Below are positions 8,038-16,700 of a stretch of 64,000 nucleotides of DNA, one piece after another. A model generated the notes under the pieces. The model had not been told where the DNA came from and ran no database searches. It worked only from the letters and a program-made list of their open reading frames with translations. The translations under genes were made by a program, and so were the position numbers. Position 1 is the first letter of the stretch. The number at the start of each line of letters is the position of its first letter. Source of the DNA: Deltaproteobacteria bacterium (GTDB lineage Bacteria > Lernaellota > Lernaellaia > JACKCT01); contig JACKCT010000005.1 in assembly GCA_020633895.1 (NCBI GenBank), forward strand, positions 62,001 through 126,000, given 5' to 3'.

Positions 8038-10743
8038 CTAGCGGGCGGCGATGAAGGTGCGCAGTTCGTTGAGGAGGTCTTCGAGCTTGTCTTCGTCGGT
8101 GACGACGATGCGGCGCTCGAGCTTGGATTTCTCGCCGACGCGATCTTCCAGGCCGAGGGCCCCGTCGGCGGACAGTTGCTTGATGGCGTTCTCAAAGTGG
8201 TTTTTGTGGATCGCCTCGGGGAAGACGATCTCGTCCAGGCCGTGCAGGAAGGTGCCCATCTTGTTGCATCGGCGGAGCCATTCCCGATCGTTGGCGTCCT
8301 TGTCCCGATGCTTCCAAAAGGTGCGGGCGACGATGTAATAGCTCTCCAGATAGGAGACCAGAATCGCCGAGAACAACTCGGCGCCCTTGGCGCCCGCGGC
8401 CGAGAGCACCAGCCCCTGCTCGCTCACCGCCAACTCGCCCTTGCCCGAAAAATACTCCAGCGCGTCGTCGAACATGCCCCGTTCCTCGCCGGGGGTCTGC
8501 ACCGGCTTGTCGCCGTAGACCATCTCCAGCTTGAGCAGGTGCTTGATGCGTTGGAAGCGTTCGTACAGGGCGTCGATCTCGATGGGGCCGGCGGCTGAAA
8601 GCAGGGCGGTGGAGAGCAGCGCCACGTCCTGATAGTGATGCAGCAGCGCGTTGCGGCGTAGGGTCAACAGCAGGCGGCGTTCGGGTTCCAGGTAGATGAT
8701 CGTGTCGTCGTCGTCCTCGTCGCCCGGCTCCACGCGGATGAATTTCTCCCGCTCGGCCAGGTCGAGCATCATCTTCACCCAGTCGGACTGACGCCACAGC
8801 GAGCCCTGGATGCGCGCCCCCCGGCTATGCAGATATTCCATCATCAACTCGACGCGCTCGATCACCTCGGGCAGCAGCATGCCGCGCTTGGCCGTGGCCA
8901 TCAACGCGGTGATGACCACCGGATAGGGCCGGGCCTGAAGGTGCTCGCTGATCGACCAGGTGGTCTTGGCGGCGATGATGGACGCCAGGGACATCTGGTG
9001 GATGCGGTCGTCGGGCACGTGATCGTGGCCGTTTTCCCGGAGCAGGTCACTGAGCAGGATAGGTTTCGCGAAGGTCACGTCCACGTGGCCGATGCGCCGC
9101 CGGATGATGTGGCGATTCTGGATGAGGGCGCGCAGTTTGCCGCGCTTTTTCTTCTTGCCGCCGGCCTCTTCCAGGTAGAAGCCTTCCTCGAAAACCCGCT
9201 CGTAGTCGATTGTCACCGGGACGAAGGCCATGTCCTCCCGGCCCGAGAGGCGGAAGGCGTCCAGCAGGATCGAGATGAAGCCCAGCTTGGGCGGGATGAG
9301 CTTGCCGGTGCGCGAGCGGCCGCCCTCGACGAAAAACTCGATGTGGATGCCTTCGCGCAGCAGGGTCGAGACGTAGACGTTCAGGGACTTGGAATAGATG
9401 CGCTTGCCCTTGAAGACGCGCCGCATGAAAAACGCGCCGCAGTTGCGGAAGATCCCGCCGATGGGCCAGAAGTTCAGGTTGATGCCCGCCAGGATGTAGG
9501 GCAGCGACAGCTTCTGCTTGTAGAGAATGTAGCTGACCAGCAGGTAGTCCAGGTGGCTCTTGTGGCAGGGGACGTAAATCAGCGGCATCTGGCGCGCGGT
9601 CTTGCGCACCGGGTCCAGGCTCTCGGTGTCCACGCTCAGCGAGCCGGAGCGCTTGTGCTCAAACAGATAATCCAGGGCGCTTTCGGCCAGGCCGATGGTC
9701 ATCGGGTCGTAGTCGCCGGCCATCTCTTCCAGATAGCGCCGGGCCCGGGCCCGCGTGGTGACGAAGCTCTGGTTGTTTTCTTTGCAGTAGTTGCGGATGT
9801 AGGCGACCATCGACGGATTCTGCAACGCCGCCTCGACGATCTCCTGGCGCGTCTTGCGGATGGGGCCGAGCACCACGCGCCGCTCTTCGTCCAACCGGGC
9901 CATCAGGTCCTGGCGGATGCGATAGGCCAGGGCGGCCGGCCGGTCGATGGACAGGGCGATCTTGGGCGAGAGGCGGTGGCGGATCTCCTCCAGGCTCACC
10001 ACGTCGCCCACGCGGATCGTGCTGCTGTTGCGATAGCGAAAAGCCAGCCACACGCGGCGGATCGCGCCGGGGTGGGCCGTGGGGCCGAAGAGCAGGTCGG
10101 TGAGCGTGTCCAGCTCCTGATCGGGACGGCGACCGTACACGCACGCCACGGGCACGACCTGGATCGGCCGGGAGATGTCGCGCTGGGCCCGCAGGATTTC
10201 CGTGAGCACGTCCGTGTTGCCCGACGAGAACCGGCGGGGCATGCCCCGAAAATCCGAGACGAACAACAGGCTGGGGACGTTGTTTTCGAACAGCCGTTCG
10301 AGCAGGCCGTCCTTATACGGATTCGGATACCGCCGACGCACCAGCAGGCTGCGCACAATAGCCACCGCGCGGGCGAGGGTTTGGTTCCAAGGCACGAACA
10401 GGCCCATGGAGATGTAGTGGGCGAAACGGGGCGCGGGCAGTCCCTGGCGGGCCAGGATGTAGGCCAGGGCCAGATATTCCAGGCGGCTGCGGTCGCGAAG
10501 GACATAGAGGATGGGGCCGCGCTTGGCCGCCTCCCGGATCTCCTTGGCGTCGGCGTCCGCCACCTGATAGCGGCGAAAGAAGAGGCGCAGGATCACGCGC
10601 ATCAGCAGCGAGAACCGCCCCGAAAGGATCGACGAATGCCAATGGAGATTCGGCCCCAACGCCTCGCGAAGATCGCGGTTGGGGGAGGGAGTCTCGGACG
10701 CGGCCGCCGGGGCGGCGATGTCGTTTTCGGCCGGCTCGGCCAT
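8038..10743 (-). CDS. plsB: Glycerol-3-phosphate acyltransferase, PlsB type
   Basis: Membrane-associated enzyme that acylates sn-glycerol 3-phosphate at position 1, the first committed step of phospholipid synthesis. All four acyltransferase blocks are visible: the catalytic HX4D as HKSHLD (His394, Asp399), then GGIFRNCGAFFMRR, FFVEGGRSRTGK, and VPVTIDYERVFE. At 901 residues it is longer than E. coli PlsB (about 807), with an N-terminal Ala/Pro-rich tail and a long, PlsB-typical C-terminal region. The ATG at 10743 follows GGCGAG. It is the last gene of a leftward cluster, 47 bp after the giant TPR gene. This is the acyl-ACP/acyl-CoA-using PlsB, not the PlsY of the PlsX/PlsY route. Confidence 0.95.
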   Translation of the reverse strand: MAEPAENDIAAPAAASETPSPNRDLREALGPNLHWHSSILSGRFSLLMRVILRLFFRRYQVADADAKEIREAAKRGPILYVLRDRSRLEYLALAYILARQGLPAPRFAHYISMGLFVPWNQTLARAVAIVRSLLVRRRYPNPYKDGLLERLFENNVPSLLFVSDFRGMPRRFSSGNTDVLTEILRAQRDISRPIQVVPVACVYGRRPDQELDTLTDLLFGPTAHPGAIRRVWLAFRYRNSSTIRVGDVVSLEEIRHRLSPKIALSIDRPAALAYRIRQDLMARLDEERRVVLGPIRKTRQEIVEAALQNPSMVAYIRNYCKENNQSFVTTRARARRYLEEMAGDYDPMTIGLAESALDYLFEHKRSGSLSVDTESLDPVRKTARQMPLIYVPCHKSHLDYLLVSYILYKQKLSLPYILAGINLNFWPIGGIFRNCGAFFMRRVFKGKRIYSKSLNVYVSTLLREGIHIEFFVEGGRSRTGKLIPPKLGFISILLDAFRLSGREDMAFVPVTIDYERVFEEGFYLEEAGGKKKKRGKLRALIQNRHIIRRRIGHVDVTFAKPILLSDLLRENGHDHVPDDRIHQMSLASIIAAKTTWSISEHLQARPYPVVITALMATAKRGMLLPEVIERVELMMEYLHSRGARIQGSLWRQSDWVKMMLDLAEREKFIRVEPGDEDDDDTIIYLEPERRLLLTLRRNALLHHYQDVALLSTALLSAAGPIEIDALYERFQRIKHLLKLEMVYGDKPVQTPGEERGMFDDALEYFSGKGELAVSEQGLVLSAAGAKGAELFSAILVSYLESYYIVARTFWKHRDKDANDREWLRRCNKMGTFLHGLDEIVFPEAIHKNHFENAIKQLSADGALGLEDRVGEKSKLERRIVVTDEDKLEDLLNELRTFIAAR

Positions 10744-10790
10744 ATATACTCGCCTTCAGCCGCCCGAAAATCGGGCGAGCCGGGATCGGT

Positions 10791-13700
10791 CTAGATAAAG
10801 CTGATGTTGTCGTCCGCCTCGTCGCCCAGTTTTTCCTTGAGCGAGGCGATGTCGTTCTGGACGCCCCGATAATTGGCGTTGGCCTCGTCAACCTCTTGGA
10901 AGACACGCAACGCCCGCTTGAGTTCCCCCATATTCTGGTAGGCTTCGCCCAGATCCATCAAGACGTCCAGGCGCATAGTCTCGTCCCAGGTCTCGCTCGG
11001 CTCGGCGGCCAGGGCCGTGTCCAAATACACCGCCGCCTCGTCCCAACGCTCCAAGTCCATGAAACATTGGGCCAATTGGTAGGCCGTGTCCGCTTCCCGA
11101 ACCGGATCGCCCAGGGCCAGCGCCTTTTGGAATTCGGTGATGGCGTCGTGCGTCTGTTCCATTTCCCGATAGGCGATGCCCAGGGAGAAATGGGTCTCCG
11201 AGTCCTGCATGGCCTCTTCGCCGAGCATGGATTTGAACTCGGCGGACATATCCTGCAAAAAGTCGCCGGTGCCCTGGATCTTGGCCGCGGCCACTTCGCC
11301 GGTCAGATCCTTGAGCAGGTCGCCCAGGTCGTCGTCGGAAATGGTCACGGACTCGCCCGACGACCCGGCGTCGGTTTCGATGATCTCGACCGCGGGCGGT
11401 TGGTCGTCGTGGGTGAAGACGTCCACGTCCGCTTCCGCGTCGCCTTCCAGCGCCTCGCCGAAAAGGTCCTCGCCTTCGTCGTCGTCCGGCGCCTCGGTCA
11501 GCTCGCCGGCTTCATCGTCCAGCTCCATCTCGGGCACGTCCGTGTCCCCGGCATCCACGTAGGGCGTCACGCGCTCCGTGCCGGCGGCCTCGTCCTCGGC
11601 GGCGTCGAACAGGTCGACGCCCTCATCCGACGTTTCAGCGGCGGGCGCGGCTGCGATGTCAGGCTCGTCTTCGGTCTCGTCCGCCTCGGCGAACAGATCC
11701 GCCTCCACTTCGCCCGGCGATTCGAAGGAGAAGATCTCGCCTTCGTCCTCCGGTTCCGGTTCGGTCTCGGGTTCCGCCTCGGCAAACAGATCGGCGCCTT
11801 CGTCCTCGGGTTCGGCGAACAGGTCGGCGTCGCCGTCTTCGACGTCGCCGGGCTCGGCGGCTTCCTCGACGGCCTTGACCATCGTCTCTTCGAGGTCTTC
11901 GACCGCCGGAGATTCTTCTTCTTCCGGAGCTTCGCCGAACAGATCGGCCTCGCCGGTTTCGTCGTCCTCGGCCGCGCCGAACAGGTCCGCCTCGCCGTCA
12001 TCGGAGGCCGCCGCTTCCGGCTCGGTCGGCGATTCGTCGGGGATCATGCCTCCGAACAGATCCACCTCGCCGTCGTCGGCGGGTTCGGCCTCGTCCGGCG
12101 GCGAGGTTTCCCCGGGAGCCTCAAAGGTCGTGATCTCCGGCAGGTCCGCCTCGTCCATCTCGCCCCAGGCGATGTCCACGTCCTCCTGCTCGGAGAAGGG
12201 CACCACCACGTCCTCGAAGAACTCCCCGGCCTCCTGATGGGCCTCGGCGTCGATACCGCCCAAACGGGACAGACGCACCTGCACTTCCGTGTTGTCCGGG
12301 TCCATGGCCCGGGCCTCGACGAGCATGTCCCCGGCCTCGTCCATGCGCCCGTCGGCCATCGCCTCGTCGGCGCGGGAGAGCAGATCTTCCACGCGGGTCG
12401 TGGATTCGGCGGTGAACTGGCGATCCAGCGCCTTGACGCGCTTGTGCTTGGGCGCCAGTTCCTTGGCTTCCTGCAGATATTGCCGGGCCGCGCCGGTGCG
12501 TTGCAGGCGTAGGCAGAGTTCCACCAAAGCCACGAGCTGACCGACCGCGTCGTCCTTGCGCCCGGCCTCGCGGTAAATCTGCGTCAGACGGCGGCGGGCC
12601 TCCTCGTTATCCGGGTCCAGACGCACGATGCGCTCGAAGATCTCCGTCGCCGAGGCCGCGTCGCCCGCGTCCATCGCCCGCTCGGCCCGCCCGAACAGCA
12701 GCAAGGACGCCTTGTCCACCTCGCCGCGTTGGGCGTAGACCTCCGCCAGTTCGCCCAACGCCGCTTCGTCCTCCGAGTCCAACGCCAGGCGCTTGCGCAG
12801 GAGCATTTCCAGCTCGCCCAGATGGCCCGATTCCCGATGGGCGTCGATGGCCGCGTCCAGCGCCTCGCGATAGGCCGCCGCGTCCTCGCCGCCTTCCAAG
12901 GCCTTGAGCACGCGCTTGTGGGCCTTGGCGTTGGCCGGGTCGATCGCCAGCACCCGACGCAGGCTCGCCAGTTGGGCGTCCGGATCCCCCGCGTCGGCGT
13001 CGGCCATGACGAACAGCTCGATAATCGCCTCGTCGGCCTTGTCGTCCTTGACCAGCACGGCGACCAACTCGTCGCGCACGTCCCGCCGATCCTGCTGGGC
13101 GAGGATCTCCCGATAATGCCGCTGGGCCTGGGCCGGATCGCCGTCCTCGGCCGCCGTCCGCGCCTGGGACAGCGCCACGTTAAGCGCCGCCTCGGCGTCC
13201 CCGGCCTTGGCCAGCAGGTCCTTGAGCTTCTTGAGGGCGCGGGCTTTTTGGCCGTCCAGGGCCATCGCCGCTTCCAACGCCTCGCGGGCGCCGGCGGTAT
13301 CTCCGGTCTCGACGAGCTTGTCGGCCAGGGCAAAGTACTCGGCCGCGGCCGTCTCTTCGTCTCCCTGGGCCTTGTGCAGTTGGGCCAGATGGCGGCGGGC
13401 GTCGTGATGATCCGGCGCGATCCGGGCCACCTGGCGCCACGCATCCACCGCGTCGTCCAGGCGATTGTCGGCTTCCAGTTGCGTCGCCAGCCGAACGGCC
13501 GTCTCGGCGGCCCGCTCGTCCTCGCCCGCCTCCCGATAGGCGTCTCGAAGGGCCGTCAGGGTGCGTTCGTCGCCGGGGGCCAGGGCCAGGGCTTCGTCGA
13601 GCCAGTCGATCTTTTCGGGCCCGGTCAGGGCGTCGCCGGTCGCGTCGATGGCCTCGAAACACACGGCCAGCGCCGCCTTTTCGTCACCCGAGGCCTTGAG

Positions 13701-16700
13701 CGCGTCGCGCAGGCGCGTCCAGTAGCCCAGGCCGATCGGGTCGAGCTTGACCGCCTCGCGCAGCAATTCGATGACCGCGTCGGATTCGCCGGCTTTCTTG
13801 GCGGCATCGGCCAGTTGATCCAGATATCCCACCGCCGCCTTGGCGTCGCCGCGGGCCTCGGCCAGGTCCTTCAACGCGGCCAGGGCCTGCCGGTCGCCGG
13901 GGCGGATGGTCAGGGCGTCGTCGTAGGCCGCCGCGGCGCTCTTGGTCTCGTCGTTTTTGAGCAGATGCCCGGCGTAGTCGATGAGCCAGTCGGCCGCCTC
14001 GTCGCGCCGCTGGGATTGCAGCAACAGATCCTTGATGCGCAGGCGCGCGTGGGGCTGCATCGGGTCGGCGTCGACCACCCGGTGGAGAATCTTTTCTTCA
14101 AGCTGAACTTCGCCCGCCGAACGCACCGTCTCGGCCAGGGTCAGCAGATGGGCCGCCGCCTGTTCGGGCTCGGCCGCGTCCGCGTAGTGGGCGCAGAGTC
14201 GATCGACGACCTGGGTGTTGGAGCGATCCAAGGTCAACGCGATTTCCAGCTTGCTGACGGCCTCGTCCCGATCGCCGGCCTTGGCGCATTCCTCGGCGAA
14301 GCGCAGCAGTTCGTGGACCTCGCCGGGCGAGTCGCTGGCGGCCTGATAGACTTCCCGCAGCCGCCCGTGGGCCCGCTCGTCACGGGGTTTCTCGGCGACG
14401 ATCTTGAGCAGGGCCGCCTCGGCGGCGTCGAAGTCCTTATGATCCCGACGCAGCGCGGCCAGGTCGAACAGGGCCTCGATCATCGCGCCCTCGCGCCCGG
14501 CCTTTTCCAGCACATCCACCAGCTTGGCGGCGGCGGCCACGTTGTCCGGCTCGTGGCTGCGGATCTCGCGCAGCACCTCGACGGCCCGGTCCCAGTCGCC
14601 TTTCTGCTCGGCGGCCGAGGCGATGGCCACCAGGTTGCGGATCGCCTCGTCGGCGTCGCCGGTGGAGAACTGCAATTCGGCGAGCATGCGCAGGGCCTGG
14701 GGATGCTCGTCGTCGATGTTCAGGATCTGCGTCAGATGTTCCTGGGCCTGCACATAGTCGCCCCGCTCGGCGGCGATCTCGGCGAGCATGAGCAGGTGGG
14801 GGAAGCCCTCGGCCAGGGAGTCGGCCTTCTTGAAGATACGCACGAACTGCTCGTGGGCGTTCTCGTGGCGGGGCTTGATTTCCAGGATGCGCGTCAAGGC
14901 CCGCTTGGCGTCGTCGATGCGGCCCTCGGCGGCGTACAGCGGCGCCAGCTCCAGCAGCCACGCCACTTCGTCGTGGGCGCTGTTGGATTTCTGGGCCAAC
15001 GCCAACAGGCGCTCCCGCGCGACCATGTCGTCGGCGCGCAGCCCGGCGGCGTCTTCCAGGTACTTGCGTTGGTTGTCCTTGTTGCCGGCGTCCTCGGCGA
15101 TTTCGGCCAGACGATAGAGCCGCGCGGCCGCCTCATCGAACTCGCCCGCCTCCTCGTCCAGACGCGCCAATGTGAGCAGCGCCTGGGTGTCGGTGTCGGA
15201 GATGGTCAGAAGCTCGTCGGCGAATTCGCGCGTGGCGTCCGAATTGCCGGCGGACTGGGCCTGATCCATCAGGCCGTGCAGCACGTCCACGGCCTTGGCG
15301 GGCCGATCGGTGGACAGGTACAGATCCTTGAGGCGGCGGCGGGCATCGACCAGACCCGGCGCGTGGCGGATGATCTCCTGGAGCGCCTTCTCGGCCTGTT
15401 TGGTCTCCCCGGTTTTTTCGTGCATCTCGGCCAGGGTGGAGAGGATCTCCAGCGCCGTCTCCGTGCGCCCGGCGTCCAGCGCCAGATCCTTGCGTTTGCG
15501 CAGGGCCTTGATGTTGCCCTCGTCAAGCTGGGCAATCTGCGTCAATGCCTCGTCGGCGCCGCTTACATCCCCGGTCTTCTGTAGGCGCTCGGCATGGGCG
15601 AACAACAGATCGACGGCCTTTTCGGTCTGCCCCAGGTCCACATACGCCCGACGCAGTCGATCGAAGACCGCCGCGTCGTCCGGGCGATGGTGGCGCCATT
15701 CCAGCAGCGTCTCGGCGGCCGCTTTCAGATCCCCCGAGTCGGTATGCAACTGGGAGATGGCCGCAAGCTGTTGCACGGCGGCGTCGATGTCCTTGGAGCG
15801 GATCAGGAAATCCTTGAGGGCGTTGCGGGCGCTCAGGTGTCCCGGCGCGAACTCGACGGCTTGGTCCAAATAACCCCGGGCGGCGACGTGGTCCTTGTTC
15901 CGGTCGCTGATGGACGCCAGTTCCAGCAGTTCGCCCACCGCTTTTTCGGTCTGGCCCTGGGCCGCGAAGGCCTGATGAAGATCCTGATGAACCCGCAGGT
16001 TATCCGGGGCGATGGAACGCACCTCGCGCAGCACCGCCTCGGCCTGTTCGGGCTTGTCGGCGTCCAAGTGCCCCTCGGCCACCTCGAACATGCGGGCCAC
16101 CGCCTGATCGGTGCGACCCGCCCGATGCAGCAGATCGGCCAGTTTCAGGCGCACATCCAACCGCTCGGGCGCGGCGTCGGCGGCCTGAGTGGCCAGATCC
16201 ACGGCTTCGTCCAATTGCCCGGCTCCGGCCCGTGTCTCGGCCAGCGTCATCCACTCGTCGGCGGCCTTGTCGCCCCGATCGCTGTCGGCATAAAGATCGG
16301 CCAGCGCCCGCCGGGCCTCGACCCGCGCTCCGTCCAGGCTCACGGCTTCGCGCAGGTGGGCCTCCGCGTCTTCGAATTGGTCAGCGGCCGATTCCAATCG
16401 GGCCAGGGCCAGCAGTTGGTCCACGGCTCCGGCGGTGTCTTTCTTCGCGCGCAGAATGTCGATCAGCCCGGAGAGGGCGTCGCGGTTCTCCGCGTCGTCG
16501 GCGAGTACGTCCTGGAAACGGGCCTCGGCGAATTCCAGGTTCTCCTGTTCCACGCCCCACCGGCCCAGGTCCAGCAGCATCGCCGCCGCCTTGTCCGGCG
16601 CGCCCGCCTCACGATGCATGGCCGCCAGGGATTCCCGGGCGTGCTCATGCGTGGGACGCAGGCGCAGCACCTCGCCCCAGTTTTCGGCGGCCGGATCCGT

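Noticed and set aside
12729-15584. A 2.8 kb open frame on the + strand
   Set aside because: It lies opposite the giant TPR gene and is a product of high GC and repeat periodicity; its composition (Gln/Gly/Val/Arg-rich) is that of a reverse-frame shadow.
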